Part shown: positions 47,921 through 57,955 of the stretch, piece after piece
How positions within the stretch are numbered: position 1 is the stretch's first letter
Layout: each line of letters opens with the position of its first letter
Assembly (NCBI GenBank): GCA_902570265.1
Contig: CACFXF010000006.1
Coordinates: forward strand, 22,468 to 86,467
DNA length: 64,000 nt
Direction: 5' to 3'
Source of the DNA: an uncultured Alphaproteobacteria bacterium
GTDB lineage: Bacteria > Pseudomonadota > Alphaproteobacteria > Rhodobacterales > Rhodobacteraceae
The notes under the pieces: model-generated
The model's database searches: none
The model's input: the letters and a program-made list of their open reading frames with translations, nothing else
What the model was told of the DNA's origin: nothing
Translations under genes and position numbers: made by a program

Positions 47921-49159
47921 TTGACTAAATTAGATGTTGATTTTGTAAGAAAACAATTTCCCAGTTTTCAATTTAGGGAAGTAGCTGGTAATGGATTTTT
48001 TGAAAATGCAGGTGGTAGTTTTATGTCAAAACAAGTAATTGATAGGCTTAATAGATACCATAATCAGAGAAGAGTCCAACCCTATTGGGTATTTAGTTCG
48101 TCCAAGTTAGCTGGTGACGAAATGGATGAGTCTAGGTCCAGACTTGCTGCATTATTAAATATTCCAGCAAATAGTTTACATTTTGGTGCTTCCACTAGTC
48201 AAAACACATATGTCTTAGCTAATGCTTTTAGAGATCTCAAATCCGATAGAAAAGTTATAATAGTAACCAATCAGGATCATGAAGCAAATACTGGTGTTTG
48301 GAGAAGACTAAAAAATTATGGATATTTAATTAAAGAATGGAAGGTTAGAAAAAGTACCGGTTCCCTATTTATTGATGACTTGAAAAAAATATTAGATGAC
48401 GATGTCTTTCTTGTTACTTTCCCTCATTGCTCAAACATCATTGGAGAGATCAATCCTGTAAAGGAAATATGTGATTTGTCAAAAAAAAATGGAGCTTATA
48501 CTTGTGTAGATGGCGTTAGTTATGTTCCTCATTCATTTCCTAATATTAGAAAATTAGGTTGTGATATTTATATGTTTTCTTCATATAAAACTTATGGTCC
48601 ACATCTTGGAATAATGTATGTTAATGAAAACTTGAATAGATTACTACCTGCCCAAGGACATTATTTTAATTCAGAAGATCCAACTAAGACACTTACACCA
48701 GCTGGACCAGACCATGCACAAATTGCTTCAGTTTCTGGTATAGTTGATTATATTGAGATAATTGATAAATACCATTTTAAAGGTAATGTAGATGTGGATA
48801 CTTCTGTAAAAGCTGAGAGAATTGGCAAATTACAGAGAGAGGCTGAAATTGAAATATTACGACCTCTTTTAGATTTCTTAAAAAATAAAAAAGGAATTAA
48901 AATATTAGGGGATATGGATCTTTCTATCGAGAAAAAAGTTCCAACTGTTTCAATTGATCTCAATGGAGAAGTTGAAACTGTTGTTAAGAAATTAAATGAA
49001 AAAGGATTAATGGCAGGCTCAGGTGACTTCTATGCTGTTCGACTACTTGAGGCATTAGGTATTGAATTACCTGCAGGTGTGCTTAGATTAAGTTTTGTAC
49101 ATTATACTTCATCTAAAGAAGTATTTACATTAATAAAAGCTTTAGATCATATATTATAA
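47921..49159 (+). CDS. Class V aminotransferase, cysteine desulfurase-like
   Basis: PLP enzyme of 412 residues, resembling the VC1184 subgroup of cysteine desulfurase-like proteins. Visible features are FENAGGSFMSKQVID near residue 26, GASTSQNTYVLANAF, the VDGVSYVPH aspartate region and the PLP lysine in SSYKTYGPHLGI. The C-terminal catalytic Cys loop of true NifS/IscS was not recognised, so the reaction is uncertain. The start is TTG. It lies 76 bp after ccr on the same strand. Confidence 0.8.
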   Translation: MTKLDVDFVRKQFPSFQFREVAGNGFFENAGGSFMSKQVIDRLNRYHNQRRVQPYWVFSSSKLAGDEMDESRSRLAALLNIPANSLHFGASTSQNTYVLANAFRDLKSDRKVIIVTNQDHEANTGVWRRLKNYGYLIKEWKVRKSTGSLFIDDLKKILDDDVFLVTFPHCSNIIGEINPVKEICDLSKKNGAYTCVDGVSYVPHSFPNIRKLGCDIYMFSSYKTYGPHLGIMYVNENLNRLLPAQGHYFNSEDPTKTLTPAGPDHAQIASVSGIVDYIEIIDKYHFKGNVDVDTSVKAERIGKLQREAEIEILRPLLDFLKNKKGIKILGDMDLSIEKKVPTVSIDLNGEVETVVKKLNEKGLMAGSGDFYAVRLLEALGIELPAGVLRLSFVHYTSSKEVFTLIKALDHIL

Positions 49160-49260
49160 TACTTCAGGTAAATTTAAAGATCAGAGAAATCTAAAATGTT
49201 GAATTTTATTATAATAAAAATACTAAATAAATCAATAATTTAACGTTTTATGAATAATAC

Positions 49261-50541
49261 ATGAGTACCCAAAAAATTGCAGTAATTGGATCAGGTATTT
49301 CCGGGCTAGGTTCAGCATTTATTCTTAGTGGGAAACATAGAGTATATCTATTTGAAAAAGACAAAAAATTTGGTGGACATTCCAATACAATAACAATAAA
49401 TAAAAAAGAACAGCAATTTAAAGTTGATACAGGATTTATTGTTTACAATGACAATAATTACCCAAACTTTTCCAAATTATTATCACATTTAAAAATAAGT
49501 TCTAATTGGTCTGATATGTCTCTTGGTTTTTCATTTAATGATCGGAATTTTGAATATGCCTGTGACAATTTGGATAAACTTTTTGCTCAACGAAAAAACC
49601 TATATAATTATAATTATATTCATTGTCTTCTTCAGCTTTTAAGATTTAATAAAGAGGCTCCTACTCAACTTCGCAGAGGACATTTGGATGGAATAAATCT
49701 TAAAGAATTTCTATCAAAATTTAATTATAGTAAGTTTTTTACTGATCATCTAATTTTACCAATGGCAGGTGCTATTTGGTCAACAAGTCTAAATAATATT
49801 TTAGATTTTCCTGCAGACAGGTTTGTAAGTTTTTTTATTAATCATGATCTGATGTCAGGTCTAAAACCTTCACAAAAATGGAGAACTATTGAGAATGGTT
49901 CGGAACAATATGTCAAAAAAATTATTTCCAATAGAAATATAAAATCCAAACTAAATTCTGATGTTGTAAAAGTAGATAGAGATAATAAAAAATGCATTGT
50001 GCATTTTGCGGATGGTCAGAAAAAAGAGTTTGATCATGTTGTTTTTGCAATATCTCCTACCATAATCAAATCAATTTTAAGCAAGAAAACACCGACAGAG
50101 ATAAAAATTTTCTCAAAATTTAGAATTTCAAGAAACAGAGCAGTTCTTCATTCTGATATTAAATTAATGCCCAAGTTGAAAAAAGTTTGGTCAAGCTGGA
50201 ACTTTGTACATAGTGGAACAAGTAATCTTAGAGAAGATCCTCCAGGTGTAATTTATTGGATGAACAGACTCCAAAACATCAGTAAAAAATATCCTTTTTT
50301 TGTATCACTTAATCCAAAAGATAATATTGATGAAAAAAAAATATATTATGAAACTAATTATTATCACCCACAGTTTAATATAGAAACTGTTGAAGCTCAA
50401 AAAGAGATTGAAAAAATTCAAGGAGTTAATGGTATTTGGTATGCTGGTGCTTGGTTAGGCAATGGCTTCCATGAAGATGGGTTTTCATCAGCAATTAATA
50501 TATCAAATAAATTTAATAGTTTACCTAAATGGTTAAGATAG
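49261..50541 (+). CDS. NAD/FAD-binding amine-oxidase-like protein (COG2907)
   Basis: Flavoprotein of 426 residues with an N-terminal dinucleotide-binding motif (VIGSGISGLGSAFIL, residues 8-22), the FAD segment EKDKKFGGHSNTI and a C-terminal AGAWLGNGFHEDGFSSA. COG2907 proteins are encoded next to DUF1365 and cyclopropane-fatty-acyl synthase genes in many proteobacteria and probably modify membrane acyl chains. ATG start. First gene of a four-gene plus-strand run. Confidence 0.87.
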   Translation: MSTQKIAVIGSGISGLGSAFILSGKHRVYLFEKDKKFGGHSNTITINKKEQQFKVDTGFIVYNDNNYPNFSKLLSHLKISSNWSDMSLGFSFNDRNFEYACDNLDKLFAQRKNLYNYNYIHCLLQLLRFNKEAPTQLRRGHLDGINLKEFLSKFNYSKFFTDHLILPMAGAIWSTSLNNILDFPADRFVSFFINHDLMSGLKPSQKWRTIENGSEQYVKKIISNRNIKSKLNSDVVKVDRDNKKCIVHFADGQKKEFDHVVFAISPTIIKSILSKKTPTEIKIFSKFRISRNRAVLHSDIKLMPKLKKVWSSWNFVHSGTSNLREDPPGVIYWMNRLQNISKKYPFFVSLNPKDNIDEKKIYYETNYYHPQFNIETVEAQKEIEKIQGVNGIWYAGAWLGNGFHEDGFSSAINISNKFNSLPKWLR

Positions 50542-50578
50542 TATTAAATATATTTATTCACATTTATAGATTTTAGTG

Positions 50579-51349
50579 ATGAAAAGCTGTATTTACATTG
50601 GAAATATTATGCATATGCGATTGGTACCCAAAAAGCATAAATTTAACTATAGAGTTTTTAGCTTATTTTTAGATTTAGATTTTATTGATCACAATATAAA
50701 TAGTTATCAATTTTTAAAACTAAATAGGTTTGGTTTATTATCTTTTTTTAACAAAGATCATGCCAGTAGGACTAATAATAAACTAAAACCATGGGTGAAT
50801 TCATTATTAATTAAAAACAATCTACCAAAAGCAAACAAAATTTTTTTACTAAGTTTTCCAAGAATTCTTGGATTTGGTTTTAACCCTCTATCTGTCTATT
50901 TTTGTTATAATAATAAATGCTTGCAATCAATTATTTATGAAGTTAAAAATACTTTTGGTGATCAAATTCCTTATGTTTTTAAGGCTAAAATAGATAAAGA
51001 TGGTGCTATCAGGCATTCTCAAAAAAAAGAAATGTATGTTTCACCATTCATTGATATGAATCAGACTTACCATTTCTCTATATATCCCCCTGATAAAAAA
51101 TTAGCTATACGTATAAAAGAAGATGGATTTAATGGAAACATTTTAATAGCTACACAAACAGCGGTATCTAAAGATCTAACAGACTTTAATTTATTTATAA
51201 CTTTAATGAGCTATCCTCTTATGGGGTTCAAAGTAATTCTTGCAATTCATTGGCATGCCCTTAGATTATTTTTCAAGGGATTACGCTTTTATTCTTACAG
51301 TGAATGGGCAAATAACAAATATAGATTAAAAAAAGGGGTAAGTAAGTGA
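50579..51349 (+). CDS. DUF1365 family protein
   Basis: Protein of about 256 residues with DUF1365 signatures: IYIGNIMHMRLVPKKHKFNYRVF at the start and the segment FPRILGFGFNPLSVYFCYN near residue 100. Its biochemical role is unknown; it is almost always encoded between COG2907 and a CFA-synthase-like methyltransferase, as here. ATG 50579 is chosen; GTG 50576 immediately before it is also possible. Its stop overlaps the next start by 4 bp. Confidence 0.87.
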   Translation: MKSCIYIGNIMHMRLVPKKHKFNYRVFSLFLDLDFIDHNINSYQFLKLNRFGLLSFFNKDHASRTNNKLKPWVNSLLIKNNLPKANKIFLLSFPRILGFGFNPLSVYFCYNNKCLQSIIYEVKNTFGDQIPYVFKAKIDKDGAIRHSQKKEMYVSPFIDMNQTYHFSIYPPDKKLAIRIKEDGFNGNILIATQTAVSKDLTDFNLFITLMSYPLMGFKVILAIHWHALRLFFKGLRFYSYSEWANNKYRLKKGVSK

Positions 51350-52551
51350 AGATAGTTGATAAAGAAAGTAAAACCAATCTACCAAGGTGGTTTAATGGTG
51401 TTTCAATTATTTTAAAAAATATGCGGTGTGGCTCTCTTGAGATTATATTACCTGATAATAGGAGCTTTATTTATCGAGGGATAGAAGAAGGTCCCAAAGG
51501 TATAATATTTGTGAAAAACAATGATTTTTTTTCTAGACTTGTACGAGAAGGAGAAAATGGCTTTCCTGAGTCTTATATGGATGGGTGGTGGGATACGCCT
51601 GATCTTCTGACTGTGTTGGATGTGATCTTTTTGAATAACAAAGAGATTGGTTATAGTTTTCCAGGTGGATTTCTTTTGAGAAATTATGAAAGATTAGTTC
51701 ATTGGTGGAATGCCAACTCCAAAAAACAAGCTAAGAAAAATATTTTCTATCATTATGATTTAGGAAATGAATTTTATTCAAAATGGTTAGATAATACAAT
51801 GACGTATTCATCAGCTCTTTTTAATTCTTCCACAGAAAGCTTAGAAAGAGCTCAAGAAAATAAATATAAAAATATATGTAAAAATATTAATCCTAAACCA
51901 GAAGATCATATACTAGAAATTGGATGTGGATGGGGTGGATTTATGGAGTACGCAATTAAGCACCATAATGTAAAAGTAACAGGGCTCACTATTTCAAAAG
52001 CCCAGCATGATTTTACTAAAAAGCGTTTATTTGAGGCAGGTCTTTCTGAACGTGCTAAAGTATTATTAACTGATTATAGAAATCAAAAAGGTCAATTTGA
52101 TGGAATTGCATCTATAGAGATGTTTGAAGCAGTAGGTGAAAAATATTGGCCTGTATATTTTAATTCGCTTAAAAACCTTATGAAAAATGGAGCAAAGTCC
52201 ACTTTACAAATTATAACTATTTCAGATGAACTTTTTCCAGAATACCGGAAAAGAGTAGACTTTATCCAGAAATATATTTTTCCAGGTGGAATGTTGCCGA
52301 GTAAAAAAGCCTTGGAAAAACAATTTTTGCAGGTGGGTTTAAAGAATATAAATTTAAAAAGTTTTGGTTCCAGTTACTCAAAAACTTTAAGGCTTTGGCA
52401 TTCAAGTTTTAATTCAGTTTGGGATGACATAGCTTCTGTAAAATTTGATGATAGATTTAAGAGAATGTGGAATTTTTACTTGGCTTCATGTGCAGCAGTT
52501 TTCTATTCAAAAACGGGTGATGTTATTCAAGTTACTTTAAAGAAATCATAG
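51346..52551 (+). CDS. Cyclopropane-fatty-acyl-phospholipid synthase family methyltransferase
   Basis: SAM-dependent enzyme that methylates or cyclopropanates unsaturated acyl chains of membrane phospholipids. The SAM motif LEIGCGWGGFMEYA is near residue 190; YHYDLGNEFYSKWLDNTMTYS precedes it and IEMFEAVGEKYW follows, all typical of CFA synthases. At 401 residues it is normal. The start is GTG, coupled to DUF1365 (4-bp overlap). It could make cyclopropane rings or methylated (for example furan-precursor) acyl chains; the sequence alone does not decide. Confidence 0.9.
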   Translation: MKIVDKESKTNLPRWFNGVSIILKNMRCGSLEIILPDNRSFIYRGIEEGPKGIIFVKNNDFFSRLVREGENGFPESYMDGWWDTPDLLTVLDVIFLNNKEIGYSFPGGFLLRNYERLVHWWNANSKKQAKKNIFYHYDLGNEFYSKWLDNTMTYSSALFNSSTESLERAQENKYKNICKNINPKPEDHILEIGCGWGGFMEYAIKHHNVKVTGLTISKAQHDFTKKRLFEAGLSERAKVLLTDYRNQKGQFDGIASIEMFEAVGEKYWPVYFNSLKNLMKNGAKSTLQIITISDELFPEYRKRVDFIQKYIFPGGMLPSKKALEKQFLQVGLKNINLKSFGSSYSKTLRLWHSSFNSVWDDIASVKFDDRFKRMWNFYLASCAAVFYSKTGDVIQVTLKKS

Positions 52552-52563
52552 TGTGACATTTTA

Positions 52564-53889
52564 TTGTTTAAAATTTTAGCATATGGTTTGCCTGCTTTAC
52601 CCTTAGCATCTTTGTACTTCAGTATATATGTACTTGTCGGTGAATTTTATTTTAAAAATTACGGTTTGGCACTGTCTATAATAGGTTCAATTTTTATTAT
52701 AATTAGATTGTTAGATGCAATTACAGACCCAATAATGGGATATATTAGCGATAATTTTCCCTTAAGGTTTGGAAAGAGAAAACCTTGGGTACTAATAGGT
52801 GGAACAGTATTTATTTTTTCAACTTGGATGCTTTTTGTACCTATCTATAAATCAGTTGATGTAGAATACTTCTTTTTTTGGTTATTCATATCTGCAATTG
52901 GTTGGACTGTCGCTTATGCACCATATTACGCGATGGGTGCAGAGCTAAGTATGGATTACTTAGAAAGAAGTAAAGTAACATTTTGTAGAGAATTATTTAC
53001 AATTCTAGGAATAATATTTGCCTCTCTACTGTATTCAATTAGTTTTGATTTTGAAAATAAAATTTTCAAAAGTGGGATTGGTGCAAATATTGGCTTGTTT
53101 CAAATTTGTATTTTTTCCTCTATTTTTTTTGTTTTATCAATGTTTTTATTTTTACTATCAAAAAGTAATTCTAAAGAAGTTTCAAATGATAAAAGTAATA
53201 TTTTAAATATTTTTGAAATTTTTATTTCTTTAAAAAAACAAAAATTAATGAGGAAGTTACTTTTATCACATTTTATAAATGGTCTTGCTAATGGCCTTCC
53301 ACCTGCATTATTTGTTTTTTTTGTGAATTCTGTATTAAAGAGTCCTGAATTTACAGGAATTTTATTATTTTTGTATTTTTTGGGTGCATTAGTAGGAGTT
53401 CCATTATGGATATTTATATGTAATAAGCTTGATAAGCATAGGGTGTGGTGTTATGCCATGATTTATGCCTGTTTTATTTTTATATTTGTACTTTTTTTAA
53501 AAGAGAATGATTTAATATTATTTGCAATTATTTGTATTTTGAGTGGTCTAGCATTAAGTGCAGATTTGGCTATTCCAAGCTCAATTCAAGCAGACATTAT
53601 AGATTTAGAATATTTAAAGACTGGGAGAAGACTTACAGGTCAATTTTTCGCTTTTTGGGGGTTGGTATCAAAAGCAGCAATTGCAATCTCTACAGGGATA
53701 GCCTTAATTTTGTTAGATATTGTTGGGTTTAATTCAGACGAAAATAATGGAAAAAATGTATTATTTGCAGTATCTTTTATTTATGCAGGTTTACCTATTA
53801 TATTTAAAATATTCTCTATTTATTTAATGTGGAATTTTAAACTTGATAAGAAAACACACTCAGAAATATACGAAAAAATAAAGGCTTAA
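52564..53889 (+). CDS. GPH-type MFS transporter
   Basis: Twelve-helix carrier of 441 residues of the glycoside-pentoside-hexuronide:cation symporter group. Hallmarks are IIRLLDAITDPIMGYISDN near residue 46 and FGKRKPWVLIG after it. Substrate unknown; in this gene cluster it may move a lipid-related compound rather than a sugar. The start appears to be TTG 12 bp after the methyltransferase stop, with a poor ribosome site. Confidence 0.83.
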   Translation: MFKILAYGLPALPLASLYFSIYVLVGEFYFKNYGLALSIIGSIFIIIRLLDAITDPIMGYISDNFPLRFGKRKPWVLIGGTVFIFSTWMLFVPIYKSVDVEYFFFWLFISAIGWTVAYAPYYAMGAELSMDYLERSKVTFCRELFTILGIIFASLLYSISFDFENKIFKSGIGANIGLFQICIFSSIFFVLSMFLFLLSKSNSKEVSNDKSNILNIFEIFISLKKQKLMRKLLLSHFINGLANGLPPALFVFFVNSVLKSPEFTGILLFLYFLGALVGVPLWIFICNKLDKHRVWCYAMIYACFIFIFVLFLKENDLILFAIICILSGLALSADLAIPSSIQADIIDLEYLKTGRRLTGQFFAFWGLVSKAAIAISTGIALILLDIVGFNSDENNGKNVLFAVSFIYAGLPIIFKIFSIYLMWNFKLDKKTHSEIYEKIKA

Positions 53890-53919
53890 ATTTTCAATTA
53901 GCCATTTTTAGTATTTTAA

Positions 53920-54765
53920 TTAGAAAAAACTATCCATAATTTTTTTTGGAATATATGGCCAAATCTTTTGTAGCGGGTCTTTTGTTGGATTGTACCTAAT
54001 TTTGGGATTTTTTATTTCAATACTTTGTATTATAATATTTGTTAGTTGTTTCATGGATAATGAGTTTTGGTCAAAACTCTCAAGAGAATTCAAGATTTTT
54101 CTAAATGAAATTCCATATTTAGTTTTAGAATATCTATTTTGGTCCTTTTGTTTTTTTACTTCTTTCCAAATTGGTGTAGAGACAGAACCTGGTGCTACAA
54201 TTATTACTTTTATTCGATAAGGTTTTAATTCTCTCCTTAAAGATTCAGAAAAAGCTTCCACAGCATGCTTACTAGCACAGTACCCACTCATAAAGGGAGA
54301 TCCTATTTTACCCCCCAAAATACTACTGATATTTACTATTCTACCTGGATTACCACTTAAATTATTATCGGTGCCAAGTAGTGGTAAAAATATTTTTGTA
54401 CAAATGAATGTCCCTAAAATCTTTGTATCTATTTGTTTTTTAAAATCGGAAGTAGGTAAAAATTCAACAGGACCCAAAGTAGCAATTCCTGCATTGTTAA
54501 TTAAAGCTGTTAGTGGGTTTCTCCCAAGATAATTATGAACTCTTTCTTTAGCTTTAATTACTTGTTTTTCGTCAGTAACATCAACTAAAAGGGCATCAAA
54601 ATTTTCTCCAAATTCTTTTTTTAATTCAATAGCATCCTTCTTATTTCTTACAGTCCCAAAAACTTTATATCCTTTTTCAATAAGTGCTTTGCATAATCCT
54701 CTACCTATTCCACTGGAAGTGCCAGTAACCAAAACAGTATGTAATTTATTTGCTAAACTTTCCAT
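53920..54765 (-). CDS. Short-chain dehydrogenase/reductase
   Basis: NAD(P)-dependent oxidoreductase of 281 residues. The cofactor motif VTGTSSGIGRGLCKAL (residues 13-28), NNAGIA, the catalytic Ser in NISSILGG and SGYCASKHAVEAFSE with the Tyr-x3-Lys pair are intact. Substrate unknown. It overlaps the DUF6134 gene by 13 bp and is convergent with the COG2907-CFA run, as in related clusters. Confidence 0.9.
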   Translation of the reverse strand: MESLANKLHTVLVTGTSSGIGRGLCKALIEKGYKVFGTVRNKKDAIELKKEFGENFDALLVDVTDEKQVIKAKERVHNYLGRNPLTALINNAGIATLGPVEFLPTSDFKKQIDTKILGTFICTKIFLPLLGTDNNLSGNPGRIVNISSILGGKIGSPFMSGYCASKHAVEAFSESLRRELKPYRIKVIIVAPGSVSTPIWKEVKKQKDQNRYSKTKYGISFRKILNSLESFDQNSLSMKQLTNIIIQSIEIKNPKIRYNPTKDPLQKIWPYIPKKIMDSFF

Positions 54766-55430
54766 AGCGAGTGCATGTTTCCTTCGCTTTTTTGTAATAA
54801 GAATTCTGCTTGAGAGCCACCAGCGTAAAATCTACTACCCAGCCATTTCCCGTCCTTGGCGTACAGTAAATCAAGATCTAGATCACCACTTATTTTCCAA
54901 AGGGTAGCTGGTATTTCACCATTTACAGTCTTTGCCATGTCGGGTCCTATTTTTGTTGCACTAACTGATAAAGGATCTCCATCTTGGGTACTTATCCATG
55001 TTTTTCTTTTTAAAAATTCAGGAGAAAAATAACTTGTAGTTGCTGGATTCCCTTCTACTAATCCTGAATATTTTGATCCATCAATGTTAAATCCATTTTT
55101 TTTTCTTATACCTTTTACAAATTCTACTTTTTTTCCAATTACGGTTTCTGAATTTATTCTTTTTAAAACCCCAGATTCCCAAACTTCCTCATTTTTAAGA
55201 TTATAAGAAAATGCATCGAAATTCAAAACTTTAACAGATATTTTAACCTCAATGTTGGCAACTACTTTTTTTCCAGATCTTTTTATTTTTATACTTGAAA
55301 AACCAACATCTAATCCCCGCCAAAGTAAAGAAAAATATGTAGATGCAGTTTCAGCGAACGTTACAACGGGGTAAAGCCCTGTGAAAATGGTTGATCCTGA
55401 ACCCATTATAAAATTTCTTCTTTTTATCAT
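54753..55430 (-). CDS. DUF6134-like exported protein
   Basis: Protein of 225 residues with a candidate twin-arginine signal (KRRNFIMGSG followed by a hydrophobic stretch and an Ala-rich cleavage region near residue 28). The mature part is beta-rich, with YFSLLWRGLDVGFSSIKI and a late segment YAGGSQAEFLL. I recall this pattern from DUF6134; function unknown. It is encoded just upstream of the SDR gene and cotranscribed with it. ATG start. Confidence 0.7.
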   Translation of the reverse strand: MIKRRNFIMGSGSTIFTGLYPVVTFAETASTYFSLLWRGLDVGFSSIKIKRSGKKVVANIEVKISVKVLNFDAFSYNLKNEEVWESGVLKRINSETVIGKKVEFVKGIRKKNGFNIDGSKYSGLVEGNPATTSYFSPEFLKRKTWISTQDGDPLSVSATKIGPDMAKTVNGEIPATLWKISGDLDLDLLYAKDGKWLGSRFYAGGSQAEFLLQKSEGNMHSLWKV

Positions 55431-55578
55431 AATATAGTCAATTGCTATTCTTAAATATTTTAATATATATTACCTTAAGAGGAATGAACTAACATTATTT
55501 ATCTTTATTGTACAGATAGTTCGTTGTTGAGGAAATTGTTGAACTATATTTTATTTTATAATAAAAAATTCAATCCAT

Positions 55579-55872
55579 ATGGTAAGAAAATTAATGCTAA
55601 TAATTTCAAAAAAAATATTATTGAATTTCTTCTTTTTATTTAAACTTTTATTCATAATTGGTTTTTTTAACCTATATGCTCATAGCCTCTTAGGCGCAGA
55701 AGTTAATATTACATCAAAAACTGAATTTAATAATATTTTAAATTATTCAAATAAAATTATCGAAAGCAAATCCTCTTCTAAGTATTCTTTACAATTAATA
55801 AGAGAGAAATTAGTTGGATTACGTATTGAATTGTTATCTATAGAAAAGAAACAATTAAAAAATAATCAATAA
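55579..55872 (+). pseudogene. N-terminal fragment of frameshifted DUF3772 MscS-type channel gene
   Basis: Ninety-seven residues with a signal-like hydrophobic start (about residues 10-34), then a helical region ending SIEKKQLKNNQ and TAA. The downstream frame (+1) continues the same coiled-coil domain without a gap when one base is removed from the A6 run at 55857-55862. This is therefore the 5' part of the channel gene that follows, not an independent gene. It could be a real mutation, an assembly error or a programmed slip. Confidence 0.8.
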
Positions 55873-55900
55873 TATTAATGAGCAAATAAATGCTGTAAAT

Positions 55901-57955
55901 TTGCCTTCTATAGATGAAGAATTAATTTCTGAACAATTCAGAGAACTTAAAGATAAATTAAATTCTGATTTGGCTGAAGCTAGTTTTCCTTTGGCTTATT
56001 CTAGATCTTTTAGAGAAAGAGCCGAGCAGTATATTTCTAAAATCGATCAAATTTTACTAGATCGTTTTAAGACGAAACTTTTATCAAAAGGTGCATCACC
56101 ATTGAATTTTATTTCATGGAGTATTACTGCAACCGAGTTAGTAAAAATAAAAAATGATATAATCAAACAAATAGATTTTTCATTTTTAGTGTCAATAAAT
56201 GAAAATAATGAATCCTTTTTTTCACCATTTATTTTAATTATTCTAGGTTCTTTATTTTTATGGTCACGGTTTTTTTTCAATAAGAAATTAAAGATATTAA
56301 TCAATAAATCAGCTCAATCTAACTCTTTGATGGTTTTTTCTGCTTTAGAAAATATTAATTATTTTTTGTTCCCACTTTTAGGACTTTTTCTTATTTTTGA
56401 AGGTATAGGTATAATTTCAATTTTTGGTCTCTATAATACTTTATTTAAAACCTATGCATTTATAATAGCATCAACTTTTGTCATTTCAAATTGGTTGGGA
56501 TTAAGTCTGGCGTCAAAAAGTATAAAAATTGGCCAATTATTTAATTTTAATATTACTCAAGAAAAATATTTTATAAGCTTAGTAAATAAATTGGCTATGA
56601 TTTTTGCATCTTTATTATTAGTAGATATGCTAAATCTTGGCTTTGTATTATCCCCCAACTCATTAGCTAATTTATATTTTCCATTAATTGTACTCATTTC
56701 AATAATTCTATTTTCGTTAAATAGAAAAATAGCAAATGCAGATAATAATGAATTTACAGGAAAAAGTTTTGTATTACTGAAATCTTTTTTTAATAAATCA
56801 ATTTTTTTACTTACAGTTTTTATTCCCATACTAACAATTTTTGGTTTTTTGGAAGCCACACTTTACTTAATAAAATCACTAATACTATCAATAGCAGTTT
56901 TAGGAAGTGCCTATGTATTATTAAAAGTTTTGGATGTATTTGTGCAAAGTGCAATATCTTATTTAGTATCTAAAGAGCATAACTTTGAATATGAACCTCA
57001 GAAGAATTTAAGTTCAAACATACTTTCATTAATTATTCTAATAATTTCATTTTTAATACTTCTTTTAGTTTGGGGCTTTAGTATTAATAATTTGCAGGAT
57101 TTATGGTTCAAGATAAATGAAGGGATACCTTTTGGTAATAGTAGCATTACACCTTCTAGTCTAGCCAAGTTTCTAATTATTTTCTTTATTGGTTACTATT
57201 TTACTAAGCTGCTTCAAAAAATAATTAATGAAAGAGTTCTCCCGTCTACTAGATTAGACACAGGAGGTAAAGGTGCATTACTTTCCGGATTAGGATATGT
57301 TGGTATTTTTGTAGCAGCTTTAATTGCTTTGTCTTCTACAGGTCTTGATTTATCTAGTCTAGCAATCTTGGCAGGTGCATTATCAGTTGGGTTAGGTTTT
57401 GGAATGCAAACAATAGTTTCAAACTTTGTTTCAGGGATAATAATGCTAATCGAAAGACCAATTAAAGAGGGAGATTGGATTGAAGTCTCAGGTTATTCTG
57501 GGACTGTAAAAAAAATTTCTGTAAGGTCCACACATCTACAAACTTTCAACAAAGCTACAGCTATAATTCCAAATTCAGATATTATTTCTAGTTCGGTAGT
57601 CAACTGGATGCATGATGAAGTAGATGGTAGAGTTTCTGTTCCAATAGAAGTTGCATATGATAGTGATATTGAGAAGGTAAAAAAAATATTATTAGATATT
57701 GCAAAATATCATCCCAAAGTAATGGAAGATCCAGATCCAATTGTTTTATTGAGGGGCTTTGGTGAAAGTGCAATCAAATTAGAGTTAAGAGCATTTGTGA
57801 ATGAAAAATTTAGTTTATTTATACAATCAGATTTAAATTTTGAAGTCCTAAAAAAGTTTTCTGAAAATAATATAGAAATACCCTTTCCCAAAAGAGATGT
57901 GAGTTTAACTGTAAATGAAGTTGATTTAAAAGTTTTAAAAGGTCAAAAAAAATGA
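55901..57955 (+). CDS. Mechanosensitive ion channel, MscS family with DUF3772 (main body of a frameshifted gene)
   Basis: Large membrane channel that opens under membrane tension. The body has the rest of the N-terminal DUF3772 region (KGASPLNFISWS), about ten membrane helices and the MscS core: LSVGLGFGMQTIVSNFVSGI (pore helix TM3, about residue 505), ERPIKEGDWIEVSGYSGTV and PNSDIISSSVVNW. The TTG at 55901 is only the first possible start in this frame; the natural gene surely begins at 55579. Its stop overlaps alaX by 4 bp. Confidence 0.88.
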   Translation: MPSIDEELISEQFRELKDKLNSDLAEASFPLAYSRSFRERAEQYISKIDQILLDRFKTKLLSKGASPLNFISWSITATELVKIKNDIIKQIDFSFLVSINENNESFFSPFILIILGSLFLWSRFFFNKKLKILINKSAQSNSLMVFSALENINYFLFPLLGLFLIFEGIGIISIFGLYNTLFKTYAFIIASTFVISNWLGLSLASKSIKIGQLFNFNITQEKYFISLVNKLAMIFASLLLVDMLNLGFVLSPNSLANLYFPLIVLISIILFSLNRKIANADNNEFTGKSFVLLKSFFNKSIFLLTVFIPILTIFGFLEATLYLIKSLILSIAVLGSAYVLLKVLDVFVQSAISYLVSKEHNFEYEPQKNLSSNILSLIILIISFLILLLVWGFSINNLQDLWFKINEGIPFGNSSITPSSLAKFLIIFFIGYYFTKLLQKIINERVLPSTRLDTGGKGALLSGLGYVGIFVAALIALSSTGLDLSSLAILAGALSVGLGFGMQTIVSNFVSGIIMLIERPIKEGDWIEVSGYSGTVKKISVRSTHLQTFNKATAIIPNSDIISSSVVNWMHDEVDGRVSVPIEVAYDSDIEKVKKILLDIAKYHPKVMEDPDPIVLLRGFGESAIKLELRAFVNEKFSLFIQSDLNFEVLKKFSENNIEIPFPKRDVSLTVNEVDLKVLKGQKK

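Noticed and set aside
53990..54220. Plus-strand frame opposite the SDR gene
   Set aside because: Shadow of a gene with intact SDR motifs on the other strand.
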